Source: Brasenia schreberi
Lineage: Eukaryota; Streptophyta; Magnoliopsida; Nymphaeales; Cabombaceae
DNA length: 64,000 bases
Direction of reading: 5' to 3'
Assembly (NCBI GenBank): GCA_036023115.1
Contig: JAYKKT010000091.1
Span: forward strand, 34,831,501-34,895,500
Shown: positions 32,619 to 43,333 of the stretch, piece by piece
How positions within the stretch are numbered: position 1 is the stretch's first letter
How the letters are laid out: every line of letters starts with the position of its first letter
The notes under the pieces: model-generated
The model's database searches: none
What the model saw: the letters and a program-made list of their open reading frames with translations, nothing else
Told to the model about the DNA's origin: nothing
Made by a program: the position numbers and the translations under genes

Positions 32619-34443
32619 ATCTGTCATGCTGTGTGCGTAAGGTAAGAGAAGATTTAAGAGAGAAAGAGTTCAAGAGGAATGGAATGAAGGAGAAACACAA
32701 GTGTCAATCAAAGAGACACTGTCTCATTAGAAATGACAATTTTATCCTGTCTCTCACGTGACATACTTGCTCAATAATACTCATGTACTATGCAGATAAT
32801 ATCTCATTAAATTTTTCTACGAATATAAATACATATTTAATATTATTCTTAATTTAATAAACAAGTGCTATGAGACGTTAGCTTCCTTCCATATTCAGAG
32901 TAACTTCATGAAAAATTTATATAAATATTTTATATAAAATTATTAAAAACTTAATTATATAAATTAAAAATATTATAAAGTTATATAAATTAAAAATATT
33001 TTAAGTGTTTGACATTATTTTTAAATTAAGTTGTATTAGATAAATTTTAAAAAATTATAATATTATACTTTTTTATTTTTTAATTTCAATCGTATCTCTG
33101 TGATGAAATTATTGAAATTTATAAGGGTATCGTAAGCATATTGGGTTTCTTTCCATATTAGAATTTACACTTGTGTGGACTACGCAGTTTTCGAGCCACA
33201 GTGTAGATAGTGGGACTCATGAACTGTCTAGGAGCAATATTTGCAAAAACCTGTTTAGGAAGATCCCACATTAAGATCTTATCAGCAAACCTCTGGCCCA
33301 GATGGGCCCTGGTTCGGTCCGGAACACTTTGTTCTTTGTGGGACTCCATCGCACTGAAAGCTGCCATGTCATGTCTTGAGTACGGATGTCTTCAAATTTG
33401 GAGAGTAAAGTTGGAGCTAGGACTCGAGCCTGGTGCAAAAAATGGTGCATCATCATGTAACTTGGTAGTCATTAGTATCATTAATTTTTATGAATTAATT
33501 CCCTAAATTGTGTTATACAAATACTTCTAATAGCATTATGTATGCATCGTGTCAGACAGGTTGGCGCCTGACATGGGTGTTTCTCTCATTTCGACTCAAT
33601 ACTAACTATTTTAATGGTTCAACGGTGCCCCGCTAATAATCTAGCATGAATTGGAGCCAAAAAACAAAATGTACAAAGTATATTTTGTACTTAGAAATAA
33701 AAAACAGTTAGGACTCATTGTTTGGGTCACCCCAGGTCAGCCACGACCCAGTCCGCTTTTGTTTGGGTTGCACAATCCTAACTCGATCGCATATAAAATT
33801 AAAGGTGAAAAAGGTAAGGGAAGACTTGATCTAGACAAGAAAGAAATTGGAAAACATCTAAGTAGCCAACCTAGCGAATAAGGTGGATGGGGTGGGCTCA
33901 AGTCCAACACGAACCAAACTTGGGTTGCCTTGAACCTTGATTTGAACCCAGACTTCCTATGTTGGGTTCAGATCGGATAGGTGGTCAGGCCTGAAATCGC
34001 CAACCCTAGTTGTTCATATCATTAGACTATTGCTTCTTGTGGCATGTCGTGTTTGCTTGTTTATTAAAAATAAAATTCTTCTCTTATTAAGGACATGTAC
34101 ATTTGTCAGCCCGAGTCGATGCGAGTCCGACCTGTTCATAGCTCGTCTTACTAGCCTATAGAGATGGGTTCGGCTTGTCTGGTTGGGCTCTTATGCGCCC
34201 AACCTAAATGAGCTCAGCATGAGCCCGATGAGCAATTTATCTTGATTGGCAGCTCTAATATAACCTTCCAAGTATAATGTATAAAATAAGTCATGAAAAT
34301 TGGGAGGATTATGATTCTTCTGCATGTGTAAAAATTCAAATCGACGTGTGTAAAAAAGTGTAATTTCTTCCACTGTTCGTCTTTAAATACCTTCCTTTAA
34401 GTTGCCTCTTTCATAAGGATGATAATATTAACCAAACTCGTGC
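32619..34443. other. Intergenic, no gene seen
   Basis: Very AT-rich at 32800-33110 (TTATATAAATTAAAAATATT recurring). No open frame matches a known family. Confidence 0.4.
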
Positions 34444-34606
34444 AACCCCAACCCAACCTGTTTCGAACCGAGAAAAGAATACCATACTTGATCAGGTTGA
34501 ATATGGGGATGTCCCTTTATATATATATAAAATGAAACCCCAACCCAACCTGTTTGGAACGGAGAAAAGAATACCATACTTGATCAGGTTGGGTATGGGG
34601 ATGCCC

Positions 34607-34627
<21 letters not shown>
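34444..34627. repeat. 92-bp tandem duplication ending in (TA)n
   Basis: Two copies start AACCCCAACCCAACCTGTTT at 34444 and 34536, each ending in CCCTTTATATATA. The second runs into a long (TA)n tract. Confidence 0.85.
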
Positions 34628-34660
<33 letters not shown>

Positions 34661-34667
34661 GGGTATG

Positions 34668-34732
<65 letters not shown>
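34609..34732. repeat. Compound (TA)n/(TG TA)n microsatellite
   Basis: Two TA tracts (34609-34648 and 34672-34732) separated by GTATGTATGTATGGGTATG-type sequence. Confidence 0.95.
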
Positions 34733-34735
<3 letters not shown>

Positions 34736-34739
34736 TAGA

Positions 34740-35661
34740 AGTTAAGTGTCTTGGGAAGTTAAGACTTAGCGGAGAAGAGTTTAAAGAAATATTTTGCACA
34801 AACAATGGTTGATGCGATCAAATTAACACTAAAACACTGTATTCCATCAGAACTCCAAAGTTAAGCGTGCTTAGATAAGAGTAGTATTGGGATGAACAAT
34901 CAGCTGCACAAACTCATACAGAGACTAGACTTGAGTCAACAATACTGACTCGTTCACATGAACAAACTCAAATCCATATAGAAGCCAAGACCCAAACCCA
35001 GAACTGAATGCATCAACTTGCTTGCGGTCGAAGCTCAATCACCTCGAACCGAGCCATCCACCGCTGCTAAGTCATGTTGTCTGCTCTTCCATGTCACGGC
35101 AAGGCTCCCTTATGCAGCAATTTGAACCAAGCTTCCCACATTGCATAATGATCTCAAGCTCACTGCGAAGGCCACGCACCGTGCCGTGCCTTAAGCTTCA
35201 TCTTGGCACTAGCGAAACCTCTGCTCGCTCCAAGAACCTTCTTGAGCCACTATGGAAGTGTTTGATTATGAGGTTTGAGACTACCAAACTAGAATTATAG
35301 TTTTAGTTTTCATCATGATCAAATATAGGTTTTGGTGCATAGTAAAAAGTAAAATCGTATGATCTTGTTTTTTACTAGATTATAAAATCGAGATCATATG
35401 ACCCTTTTTCTTGGGCCCACTAAAACTTAAACTAGAGTTCCATAATCCAGCCCTTCGCAATCAAACATGGGCTATATAGCTCTCATGGATCCGCCCCAGT
35501 ACACGAGGTCCTTTGAGAGCTTCTTTGTTCAACACAACCTTTCCCCTTCACAGTTTGTAGGAATCACATTCAAGTCGCGGCGTCTCAGACAAGATTTTCA
35601 AGTTCACCAACATAACATGGAGTCGATCCATGTTCCTAGTGTGTATGTCTTAATCTGTGGT

Positions 35662-35692
<31 letters not shown>

Positions 35693-36328
35693 GATAATTG
35701 TGTCACTTCGACCGGTGAGGGACCTTGATGCCAATGATTATCAAAGCAAAGCACCGGACGAGGAAACATAACCACTTTGCCCTTGTTGCATCTTTCCCAT
35801 TAAATTATGAAACACACACGCAAACCTCACTTGTCGAATTTAATATGATTTTACAAAGATCTTCCTCAAATGACTCTCCAGTCTCCCCCCGTTCCCCCTT
35901 TATAATGTTAGAACAGGGTCCCCCTTCCTTCCTGCTTCCTCCTTCCCAGCATACAACACTCACTCACAGAAATGGAGACAGACTACCGATATTTCCTCTA
36001 GATAGAGAAATAATTACTACTAGCTTTGTGTTCTTTTGAGAGAGAGAGAGAGTACCACCATTGTTCTTTAGAGAGACCCACCATTGTTCCTGTCGGTTCA
36101 AACTATAGGTTACCCAGAGAGACTGCCATCTTGTTGTTTGTGACTCTTGTTTTTTGGATTAATTGATATTCTTATTGTCGTCTTTCTTAAGAATCAGAAG
36201 AAAAGATCAGAGTGGTCTATCTGTGATACCGCTCATAAATCTTTTGTGGTGTACGCCTGAAGTAGAGAGCTTCCATACCTGTGGTGATAGGTACGGACTA
36301 GTGAGGGCTGTCTAGAGAGAGAGAGAGT
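34740..36328 (+). other. Upstream region of the GRF gene
   Basis: No coding gene is supported. A (GA)n run is at 35667-35692. A TATA-like CTTTATAATG lies at about 35898, and GA-rich stretches precede the ATG at 36329 (36026-36050, 36312-36327). The phrase ACCACCATTGTTC occurs twice at 36054-36090. This is consistent with promoter and 5' leader of the GRF gene. Confidence 0.4.
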
Positions 36329-39300
36329 ATGAGCAACAGGGCGGTCTTCACGGCATCGCAATGGCAGGAGTTGGAGCACCAGGCTTTGATATTCAAGTAT
36401 CTGGTAGCCGGCATTCCGGTGCCTCCAGATCTCATTTTGCCTATTCGAAGGAGTTTGGAGTCTAGGATGTTTCACCAACCAACCGGTAAGACCATGCTGC
36501 TCTTCTCTTCTTCGAGAGTATTCGAATGACACCAAAACGGAATCTATTCTCTCTCTCTCTCCCCCCTGTGGATGTAGACATGTCTATGATGTGTTGTTTT
36601 ATCGTCATCTTCTGTAGATTTGTTTTCTTTGTTAGCGAGCTTTCTGTCTTGTTTATTTACCATTTTCAGGTTTCAGTGTTCATACTGCTTGTGAGTTTAT
36701 GATAGCTTTTCTCCTTATGTCTTCTGTTCTTTAGACTCTCTCTCTCTCTCTCTCTCTCTGCATCTCATCATTTTATTGGTCCAGAGCTAGAGGTTTTATA
36801 GCCTGGAGGGTTTTGATGTTTCGCGATTATTTTATATTTCCCTTTCGTATCAAGGAATTCCTGTTACCCTTTTGGACTTTTCAAAGTCGCTTTTGGATAA
36901 ATCTAGTGTCGGTGTTGGGGGTTCCTCTTGGTGCGACTGAAGGGACTATTTTGTGTCATCCCCTCTTCGTTCTCCTGCTGTCATACAGGCCTTTTTCTGT
37001 TTTTTGTTTCTCTCTTTTGTTTATCTGCCTGATATAAAAGTTGTATGGGTGTTACCTCAAAATATTGCTTCCATTGATCAGACGTCTAATTTTTCTGAGC
37101 CATCTTTTACTATAATGTAATCTGTATCCTCCTCTGTTGTAGTTGAATTTTTTATTCTTCATGGGAATGATTGGAGCCTATCTATCTTGTATTTATTAAT
37201 ATTTTCTTCATCAGTTCCTTTCTTGCTTTTACATATTATTTATTCTTGTTGCATTGTTCTTTTACTGGGGCAGCTAGGGGTTGCAGATGGCTCAGGTTTA
37301 CGGTTTATGCATGCTCACGTTTTCTGCTGTAAAAAATCTGGACTTATATCGAGTAGTTTTTAGTTTGGGATATCAATTTGAAGTCATTCTCAAGGCCTCT
37401 TGGGTCCTCTTTTTAGAGCTAATCTCATTTTGGTGCTATATTTAGCCGTGATTGTTGTACACTGTGATGACATTTAATGCAAAAGGAAGAATCTATTTTA
37501 CAATGTCTCTTTTTGAGACTCGTGCATGTCATGCTGCCATTGAATGTGTCCTGTCCATCGAGGATCCTCAATTTCATGTACTATATATATTTGGTTCATG
37601 GGGCTCTTTTTGCTTAGATGAAGAAGATTTCTAAATAGTTAATATTTGGAGAAGCGTGATTCGTCAGGCTAATCCATTGCAGTTGGGATGCGAATAAAGA
37701 TTGATGATGGTGCTATTTCATTAGATTTTATTGTGCAGGTTTTCGTGTTCCCATGGTTATCTGAATAATGAACCTTTTCTTGTGGTTTCCATTTTGATGA
37801 ATCAAGCTATTCCAAACTTCCACAGAGAAAACATGACGCAAACTATGATAATTACTAACAAATAGTAGGTTCAAGATCTTTGCCCATCCAAACGTATCTC
37901 TGCAGGCTCTCCTGTTTGTTAGTCGCCATTTGATTAATCCTACATGCAAGGATGACCACGTAGCTTATTCTGTGTTGATATTACTTGAAATGTGCACCAA
38001 AGCCTCAAAAGGGACTGAAGTTGATGTACCACAATTCGGTATCTTGCTTGTGATGCAAGCAATAAAGTTTCAAGGAAAGAATTCCTTCCTCTTTTCCACT
38101 ATATTTTCAATGTTTGATACTCTCATGATCTGAATGCTATGCTCGTCATCTCATTTCCCACCTGCATTTTTCATACAGTTGGTTGGGGACCTTTTTTTGG
38201 AAAGAAAGTTGATCCAGAGCCTGGAAGGTGCCGGAGAACTGATGGAAAGAAATGGAGGTGTTCAAAGGACGCCTATCCAGACTCGAAATACTGCGAGCGG
38301 CACATGCATAGAGGCCGCAACCGTTCAAGAAAGCCTGTGGAAACACAAACTGTCTCGCCGTCTTCATCGACTGTGACATCACTTACTGCTGCTGGAAGTA
38401 GTTATCAAAACCTTCCATTGCACTCTATGAGTGCTTCCCAAGATCCCAGTGCTGGAATTGCTAGTTCACATATGCAAGCGCAGCCTGGACAGTATGGGAT
38501 GAGTAACAAGGACTGCAGGTATATATCATCAATTTGAACCCATAGATATCCTTCTATGCTTCCATGATTATATGAGTGGATCGTTTCTTTCTATTTTATA
38601 TGCAGTTGAACTGAAGCACACCTTTGTATGTGTATGGTATCTCAATCCTTGTAACCATAGGATCTTTTCTGTTTTCATTTTGTGCTTCAGAATGGTTAGT
38701 GCGATCACTTGATGTGCATTAGAGCACCACGTGCTAATTTGATAGGTGCTGTTAGAGAACAGATGGAATGCAGTTTGAAATTATTGTGATAATTTAATGC
38801 TGGTTGCTCTTTCTTAATTGATGCTGTTACTATTACAGAACGACAGAATGTTGTAGGTGATTATAGCAGTAACTATTAATCTTGGTATAGCTGGGGTAGC
38901 AGTAAAAGCTGTATTATTTAGTTACTACTTGATTCTTTTCATGGATAGTTGTCTGGAAGCAAATGGTACCACATTCAGGCAACTTCTAGGTTCCTTTTAT
39001 CTCTCCTATGACTACAAGCCTCTTCATAGAGTGCATTCGCATGCATTCAAGCAAAGGTGCCATTCTTTTAGCTGTGGCCTGGATATGAGCCTCACCTCTG
39101 TTGGCTTTCAGCAAAACCCTTATGATCTGCCCTATTCTTGTTAACTTTCCCTCATCCGTTACGACCAAAAGTGGTCTTTTTGCTTCTAACTTTTATTGGG
39201 AGGAAGTTATGAATCGTTAATTCTCTGTGTGTGTGTGTGTGTGTGTGGATATACACGACCACCTAATTCTCTAAAATCTCGAAGAAACAGTGATCAAGAA

Positions 39301-40364
39301 AAGAAGAATGGTATCTGACATTGCTTTGCATTCATATGGTCATATCTTCCTGGTATTATCTTATGCTTAGTTCTTTCTGGTACTGTCATCTTTTAAAATC
39401 AACAGAAATCCCTGAGTGTTTTAGTGCATCTCTCTAGTAGCAGCCACTTGGTTTGACAACATCAAATGCTCATGTTACGGTGGTAGGATATCAGCGCGGA
39501 CTGTTTGAATAGCTCATTTGCCACTATCAGTGAAGGTAAAAGATCTGTAGAAATTCATTGTGTTATAACCTACACTTGTCCGCTTATCTGTAACCCCAGG
39601 TTAATTAGTTATCTTCATAAGATAAACAAATTGGTATTTTATTAAGGTTACTTGTATAGTTTTACTAGGTGATCCACACCAATAAAGCCTAAGATTACCT
39701 GTATAATTTGATGGTTCTAACTTTTTGGACTTCAGAAATCCCGTTTTGCTAAACTGTCATTGCATTGCCTTGTTCTCATAGATGAAAAATTTTCAGGTGC
39801 CTTCCAGGTGCAAAAGATGAAATTGATGAGTATAGCTTCTTTACAGAAGCTTCAGGAAGTTCAAAGAGTGCTAGAATGGACTCTTCCTTCGATAACTCAT
39901 GGAACTTGATGCCCAGCAGAGTCAACTCATTTCCTCCTTCGAAGTACAGGAACAGATCCCTTCTGCAGAGCAACTATACTCAGATGCAGGCAGTGGAAGG
40001 TCTTGGACCTACAACCATTGCCTCGGCACTTCCAAAACAGCAACAGCATTGCTTCCTTGGTAGCAGCACTCTTGGCCCTGGAGAATCCATAAAAATAGGC
40101 AGAGAACCAGGGGTGCAGCCTCTCCGACCGTTTTTTGACGAGTGGCCCAAAACAAGGGATTCATGGTCCGATTTGGAGGAGGATAGATCAAACCGCACCT
40201 CTTTCTCTACCACACAGCTCTCTATTTCAATTCCCATGTCTTCCTCTGACTTTTCTGGAACAAGTTCTTGTTCCCCAAATGGTTAGTGTATTGTAATATG
40301 CACCATAAGGTAGGACATACACTTTAATCTCACTGGCTCTCTATCTTTTCTTGCAGATGAGTGA
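36329..40364 (+). CDS. Growth-regulating factor (GRF), QLQ and WRC domains
   Basis: Plant-specific transcription factor of the GRF family, which works in the nucleus with GIF coactivators to promote cell proliferation. Exons are 36329-36485, 38179-38518, 39797-40281 and 40357-40364, all in phase with GT...AG borders, giving about 329 residues. Exon 1 carries the QLQ domain almost at the N-terminus ([25 protein letters not shown]). Exon 2 carries WRC with a C-x9-C-x10-C-x2-H zinc finger ([15 protein letters not shown]) and the basic [14 protein letters not shown]. Exon 3 has FFD-like (RPFFDEWP) and TQL-like ([10 protein letters not shown]) motifs, suggesting the GRF1-4 branch. The final exon adds only two codons and TGA; if the last intron were retained, a stop at 40284-40286 would end the protein after one more residue. 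No lesion is seen. A miR396 site lies in exon 2. Confidence 0.93.
38321..38342 (+). promoter_or_regulatory. miR396 target site in GRF exon 2
   Basis: The WRC-encoding sequence CCGTTCAAGAAAGCCTGTGG, plus two A, is the standard miR396 target of GRF mRNAs, including the single-base bulge typical of these sites. It encodes RSRKPVE. Post-transcriptional repression by miR396 is expected from the family. Confidence 0.9.
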
Positions 40365-41450
40365 AGACATCAGGTATCATCTGCTTTCAGATCTGAAGGA
40401 CCTCTCGAGGCTGCTCAAGTCGAGACTCTATGCATGTGTCTAAGTCCCTCGTGTTCGGATTTTCATAATGTGTTGTTTGCAATTGCTAAACCTTTCCAAG
40501 AATCATTAGATAAGCACTGCTCGTGGGATCCTTTGTTTTATTTATTCCATGTTGGGATGATTCTACTGAGTTGTGTAAAAACTCAGATCATGGTTAAGTT
40601 TCCTTTCAGGACGTATTTTCTTAGAATTCTAGGTCATTGGCCTTTCCCCCGTTTGCAAAGAGTTCCTTATTTGGTTGCAGTCCTGCTTCTCTGTTTTGTG
40701 TATTCTCCGGTACATGGCCATCTTTACCATTGCAGGGCTACTGATTCCTTGCATAAACATCTGAAAATCTTGGAGATTTTATGATCCTCTGTCCTTGACT
40801 GAGTTCGCATTTGTCTGAAATGCCTGAATCCATGTCTGGTAGCAGCGCCAACTCATTGGTTTAGTTTACATTGAGCCATCTGTCTAGGCTTGTGATTTAT
40901 GAATTTGAAAATAGAAAAGGAAAGTTTGAATGTGGTACCTTGTTGCTTTTCGCATGATTCCTTTCATATCTTTGATGATCTTATCCAAAACAATATAATA
41001 GACATCTAACTTCAATCATAGAGTCCTCAACTTGGTCCAATCTTCTGAAAGGTGCTGAAGCATTCATGTGCTTAGTATGTTTGACAGTTTATTCGTTTGC
41101 TGCACTGACTTTGGAGATGAGCAGTATCAGACAAAATGTGTTCAAATCGAGTGATCAACTTAAAGGAGGTAGACCCATTACAATTGAATTTCCGCAATAT
41201 GGCTCCACACTTTGAAGCTGATTGTTAAGGATCCTTTGTGCTCTATTTGACCTTTGATACTCTCTCTCTCGATTATTTCAGGACACCTGATATATGGCAG
41301 TGAATCTCTTTTAGTCCTACAAATCAGTCAACCCAAGATTGATGCCATATTGAGTTATGTGGCCCCACAATACCTTTTGGGCCCACCTAACTACTGTCTT
41401 TGAGGTCAATGTCTCTTGAAATGAACAGAATCAGGTCTTTTTTTCTGCTT
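40365..41450 (+). other. 3' region of the GRF gene and intergenic DNA
   Basis: Likely 3' untranslated region followed by spacer. The 116-codon frame at 40434-40784 shows no family and is probably untranslated sequence. Confidence 0.4.
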
Positions 41451-41451
41451 C

Positions 41452-41464
41452 GGGTTTCTCTTAA

Positions 41465-41508
<44 letters not shown>

Positions 41509-41775
41509 GTTTCTCTTAAAAGCTGATGGATCTTTCTGTCTCTCTCTCTGTGTGTGTATAACAAATACACGGATTTCTTGAGTACATAATCAAGGCATTT
41601 GTGGGTAAGGGATTGAGGGACATCTCTCTCTCTCTCTCTCTCTCTCTCGGATTTCTCTTAAAAGCTGATGGATCTTTCTCTTTTTCTCTGTGTATGACAA
41701 TCACGAACAGAATCAAGGCTTTTGTGGGTAAGGGATTGAGGGACACGACTCTCTCTCTCTCTCTAACATGCTGTA
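41452..41775. repeat. Tandem repeats anchored on (CT)n tracts
   Basis: The phrase CGGRTTTCTCTTAAAAGCT recurs at 41506 and 41648, with a truncated copy at 41454. Each is followed by GATGGATCTTTCT, then AATCAAGGC and GTGGGTAAGGGATTGAGGG, ending in (CT)n. The period is about 140 bases. It probably arose by slippage between the CT tracts. Confidence 0.85.
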
Positions 41776-43130
41776 GCCATGTTCTTGCTAGTTCGTTACC
41801 ATATGTTATTCTGTCATCCTTTTGAAGTACATCTTTATTTTGTTCCTCAAATAGTTCGTTGATTCTGATGCCTGGGAAACGTAGGTGCACGCAATGCTTA
41901 GCATTTGTGCAACTATTGAGACATTCAACCTGAGCATAAAAGCATATGCCAGTTTTGCGAGTTCCAACGTCTTAAAAATACGGTCTCACTAAGGGCCAAA
42001 CTGCCAAAGAGACACGCTAGTTAGTGCACAGATTCTAAAGAGACACGACTCAAATGGCACATATTATAAGATGAAAATAGTATGCCTCATACTAGACGAT
42101 CAAAAGTCAGCTTTTGATCATTAAAATCGAAAACAAAAGACTGTTTTCATACACGGATTTTCTGAAAGCAGCTAAGAACAAGTTGATCGTGATATAACAA
42201 GAAGCTGCTATTCCTGCGTCGATTCTGTCCAATGATATCAAAGAACCGACCAATTTGGATCCACCGGAGAATGAGTTGGTGCCAACTGATTCATGCCTGC
42301 CGGAAAATCAACTACACTCGTTTGGGCAATAGATGGCCTACTCCATGGCACCTTTCCTGATTCATACTGATTTAAAAAAATTAGAATACTTTTAAAGCCT
42401 ACTCCACCCAAATCTGAAGTCCACCCCTACCTGAAGCAAGTTTCTAGATCCGCCATTGTGAACGAGTACATCCCTGAACTCAGACTCTATGATTGTGGTT
42501 CATACTTATTTGTGCTCTTCCACTCTGATCGGATCTGTCAATATCGAGCTGGTGAATGAAGCAAGTTTCCCTTTCTTATCTCTACAAGAGGATTTCCCTA
42601 GCTTTTAGTATCACAACACCTATGAAGAATAAGTTACTAAGCAGTGGGAATAGCTTTGAATACTCTTTCTTCCAAATCCAACTCGCAATTGAAGTCATAG
42701 AAGTGTAGTGCTCAACAATTCAATGAATTCAACTTACTCGGGATTTATAGATCCGATTTCAGTTTATCAGGAAAAACGAATCATGATTCTAGTAACTAAT
42801 CCGACCCCTTTTTTGGAAGGGTGAAGCAACACTAAGGTGGTTTCCTAAAATTAGATGGAGAAGAGTAGGGAATTGAACTTGGCTATAACCGAAGGATGTT
42901 TCTGAAAAAAAACAAAAGGGAAAAAGTGTTGCGGATGTTGTTGGTCATCTACACATCCGGACTCGGTTATTGCAGAACTGCATAATAAAATCCGAATCCG
43001 AGATTTGGATCGGCTGTTGTCGGTGCCGGATCCTCTCGATCCAAAACCAAATGAAATAAAAAAGGAAAAAGAAAACGTGAAGTAGAGCCCAATATCGTCA
43101 TTTCAGGGAGAGTCGACGCTGTAGATGATC
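41776..43130. other. Intergenic, no gene seen
   Basis: No open frame or repeat of note. Confidence 0.4.
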
Positions 43131-43134
43131 GAAG

Positions 43135-43333
43135 CACGTGGGACCCACACGTGAAAAAGATCTCTCTTTCAAAGCTAATTTATTCGGTCAACGAGTTACG
43201 GTCCTGTCACCGCCCCATGTGTTGCGTCCGTACGATGACGTGTCATGAGAGAGAACGACCCAGTAGTTGGGTCCCACGCTAGCTGTATCCTGTCAGCTGC
43301 TCACATGCTATGACGTGGACATGTGGGCCCCAC
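43135..43333. promoter_or_regulatory. Cluster of ACGT-core and TCP-type sites
   Basis: Two perfect G-boxes (CACGTG) lie at 43135-43140 and 43148-43153, separated by GGACCCA. ACGTGTC-type and TGACGTGG cores follow near 43231 and 43312. The palindrome GTGGGCCCCAC at 43323-43333 fits the class I TCP consensus. Such clusters mark abscisic-acid or light-responsive plant promoters. No recognised gene is next to it, so the target is unknown. Confidence 0.5.

Noticed and set aside
33158..33506. Open frames on both strands near 33.2-33.5 kb
   Set aside because: A plausible-looking composition but no known domain and no splice structure.
35467..35664. 65-codon frame upstream of the GRF gene
   Set aside because: No recognised family, and it sits in the GRF upstream region next to a (GA)n tract.
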